This document shows, piece by piece, positions 8,292 to 17,355 of a stretch of 33,588 nt of DNA (within the stretch, counting starts at the first letter, position 1; each line of letters begins with the position of its first letter). A program made the translations under genes and the position numbers. The stretch is taken from positions 1 to 33,588 of the forward strand of contig CAZSMC010000046.1 of the NCBI GenBank assembly GCA_964607755.1, given 5' to 3'. The notes under the pieces were generated by a model. It did not search any database, was not told the DNA's origin, and was given only the letters and a program-made list of their open reading frames with translations. Source of the stretch: CAZSMC01 sp964607755. GTDB lineage: Bacteria; Zhuqueibacterota; Zhuqueibacteria; Residuimicrobiales; Krinioviventaceae.

Positions 8292-9726
8292 ATGGGGATA
8301 TGGTTTTAACCAGAGTTCCTTGCTGAATCTGATCATCGAGGTGCATGCCATTGAGAACAGCAACGTCTTCCAATTTGTCTGCAGGCGTATCAAGTTGCCT
8401 GAGCACAGAACGCAATGTTCCGCTGTTCGTCGCTTCTCTCACAATCAACCTGTTTGGCTCAACATTGATTTTGCTTTGATCTGTTAACCGGTTAAAGTGG
8501 TTCATCGTATTCTCAAACTCGGCGCGGTAATTCGGAAACGCCTCCTTTGAAGCAATACCGTGAAAGACAAAGATATTGGCATCTTTTTCATAAAAATACG
8601 ATAAAAGCCGAAGCACACCACTCTGGCTCTGAATGTCGCTGGTCATTATCTGGGTAGCAAAGTTGTTGACACGTTCAGAAGATGAACTGACCACTATAGC
8701 CTCGTTGTCTGCAATAAATTTCCGCGAGGCATCGAGTGGAGATTGCCCTGGCGCCATCGAAAAAAGCAATGCCGCCCTGTCATCGCTGGATAAGATTTGC
8801 ACTTGTTTTGGGCCATTCGTCACGTCCCATTGCGGGGGAACCGGGAAAGTGAATGTCATGGCGGGATGATAAAAAGCCTGTCCGGAAACGTAACCATGGC
8901 GCGGATCATCACCGATTATCATACCATCGATCCGAGTTAAATAATCTTTACGACGCGTCACATACCTTTCGTCTTGATTCTGCATATCTGTGGCGTGTTG
9001 CCTCACAGCAGCAACTCTGTCTGCCGGACTGGGATGAGTGGAAAACCAGTCAGGCAACAAACTCTGCTGTGGATGCAAGCGTTGCAATGTGCTAAAAAAA
9101 GTTGCCATGGAATTGGCATCATAACCTGCCAGGGTTGAATAGCGAACGCCCAGATCATCGGCCTGTCGCTCATCGTCGCGCGAGAATTTTAAAAAGAGGA
9201 CTTTGACGCCAACAAGAGCAACCGGCGCCCATTCAGCAAAATCCTCGGAAATAATGGCGCCAAGCTGGACACCGATTTGAGCCAGCATTTGCTGACTGTA
9301 ACGCGAAGCAGAATGGCGAGCGTTTACATGACCCAGCTCGTGCCCCATCACTCCTGCAAGCTCGGCTTCATTATTAAAATAACTGAGAATGCCACGGGTG
9401 AAATAAACATAACCACCAGGGACAGCAAACGCATTGACTGTTGGCGTGTCTAAAATTTTAAAGTGATAATCGAGATTCGGCCGATGCGTTAGCCTGGCCA
9501 TGTCCTGGCCAATTTCATCAATGTACCTGTTCAGATCACTCTCCTCATAAAGTCCATATTGCTGAGTGATCTGAGCATCGGTTTGCTTGCCGAGTTGTTG
9601 GGCATCGCTTTCCGAAAGCAGCATGAGTTGTTTTTCACCAGTCACCGGATTCACTGCACATGCAATGAAAATCGCCAGGCTAATAAATAATCCGGCAAAA
9701 AGCAGAAATTTCATCTTTCTTTTCAT
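8290..9726 (-). CDS. M48-family zinc metalloprotease, lipoprotein
   Basis: Predicted extracytoplasmic zinc protease of the BepA/YfgC type, which in other bacteria takes part in outer-membrane protein quality control. The signal peptide ends in FIAC (lipidated C23), followed by the family-typical NPVTGEKQ. The catalytic motif is HELGH (H129-H133), and the third zinc ligand is E186 in DDERQADDLG. After the roughly 270-residue catalytic part, a 200-residue C-terminal extension ends in a LysM-like region (DKLEDVAVLNGM) of uncertain role. AAAGGGG precedes the ATG. It starts 17 nt after the 5'-nucleotidase gene and is probably in one operon with it. Confidence 0.92.
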   Translation of the reverse strand: MKRKMKFLLFAGLFISLAIFIACAVNPVTGEKQLMLLSESDAQQLGKQTDAQITQQYGLYEESDLNRYIDEIGQDMARLTHRPNLDYHFKILDTPTVNAFAVPGGYVYFTRGILSYFNNEAELAGVMGHELGHVNARHSASRYSQQMLAQIGVQLGAIISEDFAEWAPVALVGVKVLFLKFSRDDERQADDLGVRYSTLAGYDANSMATFFSTLQRLHPQQSLLPDWFSTHPSPADRVAAVRQHATDMQNQDERYVTRRKDYLTRIDGMIIGDDPRHGYVSGQAFYHPAMTFTFPVPPQWDVTNGPKQVQILSSDDRAALLFSMAPGQSPLDASRKFIADNEAIVVSSSSERVNNFATQIMTSDIQSQSGVLRLLSYFYEKDANIFVFHGIASKEAFPNYRAEFENTMNHFNRLTDQSKINVEPNRLIVREATNSGTLRSVLRQLDTPADKLEDVAVLNGMHLDDQIQQGTLVKTISP

Positions 9727-9743
9727 AAATGCCCCTTTCTGGT

Positions 9744-11261
9744 TTATTCTTTGACCTTTTGTATTCTTCCCTCGACAGATGTTGTAATATCAGGATGAGC
9801 TTTGATGTAATCGATCACCAAATCAGCAATGATCGTTGCTTCCTGATTGAAATTAGTAAAGGAATAATCATAGCGTTCAGTGAGTTGGTCGTAAAGATAA
9901 TCCACTGATGTACATGAATATGTCTTTCCCGGCTGCAGTGGTTCATCATTAACCCGCGCAAAAACCAGATCTCCGCTGCTGTTATTAACACGATAAGCAT
10001 AACTGAATCCGGAAATCTGCACAATACTATAATCATGCGACATTGCGGCGTGAATGTTATCCCTGATCAGCCGCAGTAGCTGCTCACCTGTTAAATCAAA
10101 TGTTACAACATAATTAGTGAATGGTAATATTTCAACCACATCCAGTTTTGTAATAGGTCCGGCAGAGAGACTTTTTCGAATGCCCCCGCTGTTCAGGATG
10201 GCGATGTCTGTCCCGGTGATAGCGCGCATGGCATCGCAGATAAAATTGCCAGGACCTGTTTCCTGAAAATTATGGTTGTGCCAGTCAACAGCAAGCGTGC
10301 CAATGTGCTCATTATATTCAGCGTCGATGCGCTGCTGAAAGGTATCCACCAGCGCCTTGATGTGTGGATCTGGTTTTTCAACATTTTTTACCCAGGTCGG
10401 AATCAATTCATATTCATAATTGGCAACCGTATCTCCGGCCACATCCATGGTCAACCGTCCCAGATAATGCGTTTTTGACCCGGCTTGCACAATGAGCATG
10501 CTGTTTATTTCCATGGCCTCGTTAATGCGGGTGTGACTGTGCCCGCCCACGATGACATCTGCGCGCCCGAGCTGCTCAGCCAGCGAGACATCCTCATCAC
10601 GTCCCTGATGCGTAAGCACAATAATCAGGTCAGTTTTCGAATCGATCTTGTCGATAATGGATTGAACGACCGGCGCCGGATCTTTGACCGTAATGCCGCC
10701 AAGATTTTTCCGAGCAGCCATCCCGGCCAAATTTTTCAGCATGACACCGATGACACCGATTCGCAGATCACCTGCTTTGTAAATTTTAAAGGACTGATCG
10801 GCAAACATTTTTTCATTAACAAATAGATTGGATGACAACACATCGCAATTTAAAAGCGCCAGGAGCTTTCGGAGATTTTTCTGGCCTTCGTCAAATTCGT
10901 GATTTCCGATGGTGACGGCATCATAGCCGATGAGGTTCATCATCTCCACAAAGCCACCGTTCTGTGCACCTTTGTATTCGATTTTCGAAAGCGGTGTGCC
11001 GGTGCAAAAATCGCCGGCATCCAAAAGCAGCGAATGAGGATACGATTCACGTTGCTGCCGAATGTAATAATCCAGAGCGACCATGCCGCCAATCAGCGGT
11101 TTTGGCTCCTGTTCCAACCAGGTGGCTTTTAACGGCACATACTGGGAATGCATGTCATTGGTGTGTAAAAGAGTGACGCGTCCCTGCTGCGACTCGTTAC
11201 ATTGTAACGAAAAAAAAACGATCAAAAGAAGCAAAAAGAAAATTGCAAACCTTTTCAACAT
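9744..11261 (-). CDS. 5'-nucleotidase / UDP-sugar hydrolase family lipoprotein (UshA-like)
   Basis: Extracytoplasmic metallophosphoesterase that removes phosphate from nucleotides or splits UDP-sugars, usually for nutrient salvage. The signal peptide ends at SLQC (C21). The N-terminal metallophosphatase domain has LLHTNDMHSQ (D36, H38), DAGDF (81-85), GNHEFD (from 119) and GGHSHT, the set of two-metal ligands. The C-terminal substrate-binding domain contains NSGGIR. At 505 residues the length is normal. It is the first gene of a pair with the M48 protease and is divergent from the SLC12-like permease across 267 nt. Confidence 0.93.
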   Translation of the reverse strand: MLKRFAIFFLLLLIVFFSLQCNESQQGRVTLLHTNDMHSQYVPLKATWLEQEPKPLIGGMVALDYYIRQQRESYPHSLLLDAGDFCTGTPLSKIEYKGAQNGGFVEMMNLIGYDAVTIGNHEFDEGQKNLRKLLALLNCDVLSSNLFVNEKMFADQSFKIYKAGDLRIGVIGVMLKNLAGMAARKNLGGITVKDPAPVVQSIIDKIDSKTDLIIVLTHQGRDEDVSLAEQLGRADVIVGGHSHTRINEAMEINSMLIVQAGSKTHYLGRLTMDVAGDTVANYEYELIPTWVKNVEKPDPHIKALVDTFQQRIDAEYNEHIGTLAVDWHNHNFQETGPGNFICDAMRAITGTDIAILNSGGIRKSLSAGPITKLDVVEILPFTNYVVTFDLTGEQLLRLIRDNIHAAMSHDYSIVQISGFSYAYRVNNSSGDLVFARVNDEPLQPGKTYSCTSVDYLYDQLTERYDYSFTNFNQEATIIADLVIDYIKAHPDITTSVEGRIQKVKE

Positions 11262-11528
11262 GATGTCCTTTCTTTTTATTTTTAAAGTGTAGGCGATATT
11301 AGCAATAAAAACAGTGTTTTCAAAATTGTTTTTAAAGAAATCGGATGACTTTAATAGCGGTTTTATGTTAGAACAAAAAAAAGCACGGAGATATTATTTC
11401 CCTGATCCTGAAATTTGTATTTCAAGAAATTGTTGTGTTTGAAATAAAATTAATTTTTTTTACATTTCGCGCTGTTATTAGAAAACAATTCTTTTTCATA
11501 TTAAACTGACAAGATCTGAAAGGTCGCC

Positions 11529-13664
11529 ATGGCAAAACAAACCGCGGCAAAATCGTCTCGACCAAAAAAGTTCTCCACATTTGGCGGCGTGTTTACTCCC
11601 GACGTTCTGACCATTCTCGGCGTTATCATGTATCTGCGTTTGGGCTGGGTGGTAGGTAACGCCGGATTTCTGGGTGCGGTGATCATTATCCTGCTGGCAA
11701 AATCGATTACATTATTCACAGGTTTGTCCATGGCTTCGATCACCACGAATATTCGCATCGGAGCCGGTGGTGCTTTTTCGATTATTGCCAAGTCACTCGG
11801 ACTGGAGGCCGGCGGCAGCATTGGCATTCCGCTGTACATTGCGCAAACGCTTTCCGCAGCCTTGTACATCATTGGTTTTACCGAGAGCTGGTTGCGCGTT
11901 TTTCCGTCGCATACGTACCTGGTGGTTGCGTTTTCTGCCTGGTTTATTCTGCTGATTATTTCGCTAATCAGCGCACATCTGGCAATCAAGGTGCAGTATC
12001 TGATCATGACCCTGATTGGTCTGTCGTTGATTTCGTTCCTGTTCACACCTGCTGAACCGGATGCGACTCCGGTTTTGATTGGCTCCTTTGAGGACGCAAA
12101 TTTTTGGGGCGTATTTGCGATATTTTTCCCGGCTGTAACCGGCATTATGGCTGGCGCTAATATGTCCGGTGATCTTAAAAATCCGCGTAAAGCGATTCCG
12201 AGAGGCACACTTTCCGCCATCCTGGTTACCATGGTGATCTATATCGGACTGGCTTATTTTCTCTCCAAAATATCGACTCCCTCCAACCTGCGCAACAATC
12301 AAATGATTATGGTAGACAAGGCCATTTGGGAACCGGCTGTACTCGCCGGCATTATGGGAGCCACTCTTAGTTCGGCGCTGGGCAGCATGGTTGGCGCACC
12401 CCGGATTTTGCAGGCATTGTCCGCTCAAAACACGGTTCCTTTTGCCAAAATATTTTCGCAAAAAACAAAGAAAAACGAACCCCGGAATGCCACACTGCTG
12501 TCTGGTGCGATCATCGTCACGGCATTGGCATTCGGCAACCTCGATTTCCTGGCCTCTCTGATTACCATGTTTTTTCTGATTACGTACGGCATGCTCAATC
12601 TGGTGGTGTTTGTGCAGCAAAGTATGAAAATCATCAGTTTCCGGCCTACATTCAAAATTCCGAAATTCGTGCCCTTGCTGGGCGCATTGGGTTGTATTTT
12701 TATCATGTTTCTCATCAATCCGGTGTTCAGCGTCATTGCCATTGTGATAATCATGGGCATTTATTTTTACCTTGAACGGCAGGGATTGCGCGCCCGTTGG
12801 GGAGATATTCGCGGCGGACTCTTTTTGGCACTGGCCGAGCGGGCTTCACGCATGTCAATGAGATTTCCACGACATCAAATCACCTGGAAGCCCGATCTCT
12901 TGGTGCCTATCGATGATCCTGACATTTGGGCAGGACCGCTGTTATTCATTAAAAATATTACATATCCTTCCGGTAGTATTTTTGGTTTTACAGTCAAGGA
13001 AACAGACCATCAGGAAACTCAAAAAAGTTTGGAAGACTTGCTGTCACCGCTTAAAAAAGAAGGTATTTTGGTGAACAGCACGGTTATTGATGATGTAGAC
13101 TTTTTGCACGGAGCCCGGATTGTGATCCAAACACTGCATGCCGGCATGTTCAAACCCAACACGCTTTTTCTGACGTTGGGCCATGAAAGTAAAAAAGATT
13201 ACATCATCGAAGAGTTGGCACAGCATGCTAAAAAATATGAACTTGGCATGATCATTTTACGTCAACACCAGCGCATGGCATTTGGCATGCAAGAGGATAT
13301 CAACTTGTGGTTGCGTGACAAAAGTCCGAATTGGCATTTGGCCATGCTTGTAGCTCTCCATATTCAATTAAATTGGAACGGGAAAATTAATCTGGTCACA
13401 GTGGCCAAAGATGAAAAAGATGTCTCCCGGTTGTCGAACATGCTCGAGCGATTAAGCGATCGCGCCAGAATGCCGTCGATGACTGAATTGTATGTGCTCG
13501 ACGGATCGTTCGAAAAATCCCTGGAAACTGCGCCGCGTGCAGATGTGAATATTTTCGGCATTGGCGATCAACTGGATTTTGATGCTATGAGACAGTCCGT
13601 TGATGCCACAAAATCGTCCTGTCTTTTTGTCCGGGATTCCGGTTATGAAAATGCGCTGGTTTAA
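11529..13664 (+). CDS. SLC12-like cation-chloride cotransporter (APC superfamily permease)
   Basis: Integral membrane transporter resembling the NKCC/KCC branch of the APC superfamily. The SLC12-type opening GVFTPDVLTILGVIMYLRLGWVVG (split here as GVFTPDVLTILG then MYLRLGW), about 12 hydrophobic segments up to roughly residue 415, and GANMSGDLKNPRKAIPRGT in the middle support this. The remaining ~295 residues are soluble and contain the NWNGKINLV-type stretch seen in SLC12 C-terminal domains. It probably cotransports Cl with K or Na, but bacterial members are little characterised and amino-acid transport cannot be excluded. AAAGG precedes the ATG at 11529. The 3' end overlaps the glycosyltransferase stop by 4 nt in convergent orientation. 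Confidence 0.85.
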   Translation: MAKQTAAKSSRPKKFSTFGGVFTPDVLTILGVIMYLRLGWVVGNAGFLGAVIIILLAKSITLFTGLSMASITTNIRIGAGGAFSIIAKSLGLEAGGSIGIPLYIAQTLSAALYIIGFTESWLRVFPSHTYLVVAFSAWFILLIISLISAHLAIKVQYLIMTLIGLSLISFLFTPAEPDATPVLIGSFEDANFWGVFAIFFPAVTGIMAGANMSGDLKNPRKAIPRGTLSAILVTMVIYIGLAYFLSKISTPSNLRNNQMIMVDKAIWEPAVLAGIMGATLSSALGSMVGAPRILQALSAQNTVPFAKIFSQKTKKNEPRNATLLSGAIIVTALAFGNLDFLASLITMFFLITYGMLNLVVFVQQSMKIISFRPTFKIPKFVPLLGALGCIFIMFLINPVFSVIAIVIIMGIYFYLERQGLRARWGDIRGGLFLALAERASRMSMRFPRHQITWKPDLLVPIDDPDIWAGPLLFIKNITYPSGSIFGFTVKETDHQETQKSLEDLLSPLKKEGILVNSTVIDDVDFLHGARIVIQTLHAGMFKPNTLFLTLGHESKKDYIIEELAQHAKKYELGMIILRQHQRMAFGMQEDINLWLRDKSPNWHLAMLVALHIQLNWNGKINLVTVAKDEKDVSRLSNMLERLSDRARMPSMTELYVLDGSFEKSLETAPRADVNIFGIGDQLDFDAMRQSVDATKSSCLFVRDSGYENALV

Positions 13665-14497
13665 AAGTCGTCTTGCATGATCTGCTCAGCCCATTGAGCT
13701 TCTTTTATTTTGCCGTGCTTTCGGCATCCTTTGGCGTAAATCGAGCATTTTCTGTACAGAGTGCGGCGTGTGAGTTCTCTTTGATTTTTACTCAAATCAT
13801 TTCGTGTTAACATTTTTTTAAGTGCAAGAATCCGGTATTTGTCCAGACCGATTTGTTCGGACAAACAACGCCACGATCCGGTCCGTTTTATTATCAGCTT
13901 GTCCGGAATGAACAAAACCGGATAGTTGTGCGAGATTCGCAGCCACAAATCATAATCTTCACAAGCCGGAAGCGTTTCATCAAAATAACCCACATGGTCC
14001 AAAACAGATCTATGCAGCATAACGGAAGAGGCGGCGATGATGCAGCGAGGCAGACAATGTTTGTAAATCCAGCCGGAAAATCGCTGCGGTTGCTTTTTCG
14101 AATTGACAGGTTCGCCGGACCGCTGCCAGACCTCGCCGGTATAGCAAATCCGAAAATCCGGTTTTTCAGATAGAACAGACTTTTGGCGTTGCAATTTCTG
14201 CGGCATCCAGAGATCATCCGAATCCAGGAATGCCAGCCATTCACACGTTGCCGCTTTTATCCCGATGTTTCGTGCTGCAGCCACACCCTTGTTTTCCTGA
14301 GTGATGATTGATATTTTGGGTCTGTAATCATCGAGCTTTTGCAATGTGTTGTCGGTTGAGCCGTCATCAACCACAATAATTTCGTCAGGTGGTTCGGTCT
14401 GATACAGCACAGAATCAATTGCGTCAGCAACCAGGTCTGCCCGATTAAACGCAGGAATAATTGCGGAAACGGTTTCATTATCAGTTACAAATGTCAT
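13661..14497 (-). CDS. Family 2 glycosyltransferase
   Basis: Inverting GT-A glycosyltransferase that transfers a sugar from a nucleotide-sugar, probably for surface polysaccharide or glycan synthesis. The N-terminus has VSAIIPAFNRADLV, followed by VVDDGSTDNT (43-52) and the metal-binding DSDD around 92-95 in FLDSDDLW. The C-terminal part has the usual ED-type region CEDYDLWLRI. No membrane segment is seen, so it is probably cytosolic or peripheral. Its ATG overlaps the fni stop codon (ATGA), indicating translational coupling with an isoprenoid gene. Acceptor and donor are unknown. Confidence 0.9.
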   Translation of the reverse strand: MTFVTDNETVSAIIPAFNRADLVADAIDSVLYQTEPPDEIIVVDDGSTDNTLQKLDDYRPKISIITQENKGVAAARNIGIKAATCEWLAFLDSDDLWMPQKLQRQKSVLSEKPDFRICYTGEVWQRSGEPVNSKKQPQRFSGWIYKHCLPRCIIAASSVMLHRSVLDHVGYFDETLPACEDYDLWLRISHNYPVLFIPDKLIIKRTGSWRCLSEQIGLDKYRILALKKMLTRNDLSKNQRELTRRTLYRKCSIYAKGCRKHGKIKEAQWAEQIMQDDF

Positions 14498-15546
14498 GAT
14501 TGTTTTGATGGGGCGGATGGAAATTGTTGGTTCAAAATAAGATCATCACGATTACTCAGTTCGTTGATCGTTGTGACGCCAAGAAGAAACATAGCCACAG
14601 ACAACTCGCGTTGCAAGCGGTGGATGTAATCCACGACCTGGTCTGACGATTCCATGGCCCGGGGCAGGAATGGACCCGCAATCCCGCACATGTTTGCGCC
14701 CAAAATAACAGCTTTGGCCATATCGATGCCGCTGCGTATTCCTCCGGAAGCAATGATATAAAGATCGTTTTGAAATGGTTTCAGCAAGCGTAAAGCAACT
14801 GGCGTGGGAATGCCCCAATCCTGAAACTCTAATCCGGTGGCGCTGTTTTGATGCCTGGCATTCTCGATACGGCTCCATGAAGTTCCACCCTGTCCGGCTA
14901 CATCGATGTAGCGGATGCCATTTTTGACAACAAGCTCGGCATCAGCCTCGGAGAATCCGGCGCCGACTTCTTTCAGGATGACGGGCACAGAAAGCTGACC
15001 AGCGATTTCACCCATTTGACGTGCCAGGTCGGAAAAATTGGTATCCCCTTCCGGCTGGACAACCTCTTGCAGCGGATTAAGATGAAAGTACAATCCATCC
15101 GCATCGAGCACATCGACCGCTTCTTGGCAGTCGTCGCGGCTAAATCCGTAATTGAGCTGAACGCCGCCCAGATTGGCAATCAACGGAACACGTGGAGCCA
15201 GCGGCCGAAGTTCAAAACTCGATCTGGCTTTTACAGAAGTGAACAATACACGTTGAGATCCCACAGCCATGGCCACGCCGGTTTCCTCTGCAGCACGAGC
15301 AAGATTACGGTTTATACGATTGACCACGTTGTGATCGCCACCAGTCATTGACGAAATAATGAGCGGCAGCCTGCATTTTTTCCCCAGGAAATGGACGGTC
15401 GTATCGACATCTGCAAAATCTATCTCTGGCAATGCCCGGTTTTTTAAAGAGATAGCATCCCAGTGCTTTTTTTGCCGGTCAACATTGGCATCGTTCAAAA
15501 TAATATCGATATGCTCCAATTTTCTGTCATTGGTCATATCAGTCAT
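14494..15546 (-). CDS. fni: Type 2 isopentenyl-diphosphate delta-isomerase (FMN-dependent)
   Basis: Interconverts isopentenyl and dimethylallyl diphosphate using reduced FMN and Mg, feeding isoprenoid synthesis. The alpha/beta barrel is recognisable from the start (RKLEHIDIILN), LIISSMTGGD (63-71), GGVQLNYG, the KEVGAGFS phosphate/flavin region, and the C-terminal ASGGIRSGIDMAKAVILGA flavin-phosphate motif. The 350-residue length is normal and distinct from the Nudix-type Idi. AGAGGA precedes the ATG by about 4 nt. It is translationally coupled to the downstream GT2 gene. Whether the cell uses the mevalonate or MEP route cannot be told from this window. Confidence 0.95.
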   Translation of the reverse strand: MTDMTNDRKLEHIDIILNDANVDRQKKHWDAISLKNRALPEIDFADVDTTVHFLGKKCRLPLIISSMTGGDHNVVNRINRNLARAAEETGVAMAVGSQRVLFTSVKARSSFELRPLAPRVPLIANLGGVQLNYGFSRDDCQEAVDVLDADGLYFHLNPLQEVVQPEGDTNFSDLARQMGEIAGQLSVPVILKEVGAGFSEADAELVVKNGIRYIDVAGQGGTSWSRIENARHQNSATGLEFQDWGIPTPVALRLLKPFQNDLYIIASGGIRSGIDMAKAVILGANMCGIAGPFLPRAMESSDQVVDYIHRLQRELSVAMFLLGVTTINELSNRDDLILNQQFPSAPSKQS

Positions 15547-15650
15547 AAAATCCTCTTGTAAAATAGTAAAACTTGTATATTTTTATCGTTTTAAAAATAA
15601 ATGTTTTTCTGATGAGACGCAATCAAAAGTCCTTTTGATTCGAATTCATT

Positions 15651-16921
15651 TTAGATACATTGTTTTTGATAAAAGCGATAGGTGCGATAGCATTTCGCAT
15701 CCAGGTCCTTAAGTGCGTCAATCATACGGTGATTCGTTTCAACGATAAGAGAACACTCGGATTCGGAATAACCCANNNNNNNNNNNNNNNNNNNNNNNNN
15801 NNNNNNNNNNNNNNNNNNNNNNNNNNNNNNNNNNNNNNNNNNNNNNNNNNNNNNNNNNNNNNNNNNNNNNNNNNNATCATACGGTGATTCGTTTCAACGA
15901 TAAGAGAACACTCGGATTCGGAATAACCCATTTTGACACCCTCTTCTATGGTGTTCAGGTAAAATAAAATATCCAAACCTTTGTGCCGGAATTCTTTTTT
16001 CACTCCCATGGCAAAAGTACGCAACCGGTTAACTTTTTTCATTCCGCGCAAAACTCTGAACAATCCGAGCGGGAACAACCGGCCGTTTGCCAGTTTCAAA
16101 GCCGGATTTGCATCTTTGACACTCAGTGAAAAACCGATACACTTGTCATCGAGAAAAGCCAGAAAAGTCAGTTTCGGTTCGACGACATATTTCAGTTCGT
16201 TCTTAAACTCTTCGAGCTGACCATCGGTTAGCGGCACGTGGCCCCAGTTTTCGCTCCATTCCTGATTAAAGGTTTCACCGATGTAATGAACAGCCTCGTC
16301 CAGTTTTCGCATATTCAGGTGTTTTATTTTTATGCCCTGTTTGTAAACTCGCTCACGAATCTTGTAAAAGATGGGCTTAATCTTGATATCCCGGCACACC
16401 ATAAAAGCGTACCAATCGATTGCCTTGCCATATCCTGCATTTTGAAGGAGATTGTTATAATAAAACGGATTATAATTTGTCAGAATAACCGGCGGTGAAT
16501 CAAATCCCTGGTAGAGCATACCGCTGGCATCGTAAAGCGTAAAGCTGAACGGCCCGCACACGACAGACTTTTTCTGTTTTTGCAGCCAGTGCTCTGCCCG
16601 CTCAAAAAGTGCATTAGCAACCTGCTGGTCATCCACGCATTCAAAAAAACCAAAAAAACCGGTCTTATTATCCTGATATTTCTCGTATTGATGATTTACA
16701 TGGGCACTGATGCGGCCAACTGGCTCTTTTCCATCGTATGCGATAAATAATTTTGCCCTGCCAAAACTGTAAAAAACGCCCTTTTGAGGATTCAGCATTT
16801 TCATCTGGTCACTGATGAGCGGCGGCACCCAGTTCGGATCGTGAGCATAAATTTTCCATGGAAAAGTGATAAATTGTCTAAGTTCATTCTTTTGCTTTAC
16901 AGGCCGAATCTCGAGAGCCAT
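15651..16921 (-). CDS. YghO-like GNAT-fold protein, interrupted by an assembly gap
   Basis: Resembles the YghO-like family of GNAT-fold proteins of unknown substrate. It begins IRPVKQKNELRQFITFPWKIY and contains DPNWVPPLISDQ, GRISAHVNHQYEKYQ and, in the acetyl-CoA-domain region, GVKKEFRHKGLDILFY. The reading frame runs into 100 Ns. The 55 bp on the two sides of the Ns are identical; removing one copy plus the Ns (155 bp) leaves 1116 nt, exactly 372 codons, with a tail reading RMIDALKDLDAKCYRTYR and a TAA at 15651-15653. The real protein is therefore predicted to be 371 residues. It lies upstream of fni on the same strand with about 100 nt between. Confidence 0.75.
15721..15930. other. Scaffold gap (100 N) with identical 55-bp flanks
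   Basis: N run 15776-15875. The 55 bp before it (15721-15775) are repeated exactly after it (15876-15930). The round N number and the identical contig ends indicate two contigs placed next to each other without merging their overlap. Confidence 0.92.
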
Positions 16922-17040
16922 ATCAGATCTCCTTTAAACAAAATTCACTTTTAAAACTGCAAATTTTTATTGATTTTTATCAAATGAATTTATAACTTTT
17001 ATGTTTAAAATTAATATAAAAAGGAAAGGTTTAGAATATT

Positions 17041-17295
17041 ATGGCGCATCATAAATCTGCAATTAAAAGAATTAAAACAAACGAACGTAATCACGCACGG
17101 AACAAAATGTATAAAACGCGAATTAAAAATCAGATCAAAAAAGTGCGAGCGGCAGAAAACAAGGAAGAAGGCCAAAGACTTTTTCGCCAGACAGAATCGC
17201 TATTGGACAAATTAGTGGTCAAAGGCATTATCCACAGAAATACTGCCGCCAATAAAAAGTCAAAGCTTGCCAAACATGTGCAAAATCTTGAATAA
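17041..17295 (+). CDS. rpsT: 30S ribosomal protein S20
   Basis: Small, very basic 16S rRNA-binding primary assembly protein of the 30S subunit. The 84-residue chain starts MAHHKSAIKRIKTNERNHARN and has the lysine/arginine-rich helical pattern and the C-terminal GIIHRNTAANKKSKLAKHV typical of S20. A purine-rich AAAGGAAAGG lies about 12 nt before the ATG, rather far for a Shine-Dalgarno site. It appears monocistronic, with its own terminator directly downstream, and is convergent with guaB. Confidence 0.97.
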   Translation: MAHHKSAIKRIKTNERNHARNKMYKTRIKNQIKKVRAAENKEEGQRLFRQTESLLDKLVVKGIIHRNTAANKKSKLAKHVQNLE

Positions 17296-17315
17296 GATAT
17301 ATTTGTTCAAATGCG

Positions 17316-17343
17316 AGCCGGGCTTTTGTCCCGGCTTTTTTTT
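17316..17343 (+). terminator. Intrinsic terminator after rpsT
   Basis: AGCCGGG (17316-17322) pairs with CCCGGCT (17330-17336) around a 7-nt loop, followed by a run of eight Ts. It separates rpsT from the convergent guaB stop codon. Confidence 0.9.
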
Positions 17344-17355
17344 GATGTTCAAAAT

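Noticed and set aside
15721..15930. A true 55-bp tandem duplication interrupted by unknown sequence.
   Set aside because: Exactly 100 Ns with identical flanks, and the intact reading frame after collapse, fit a scaffolding artefact better.
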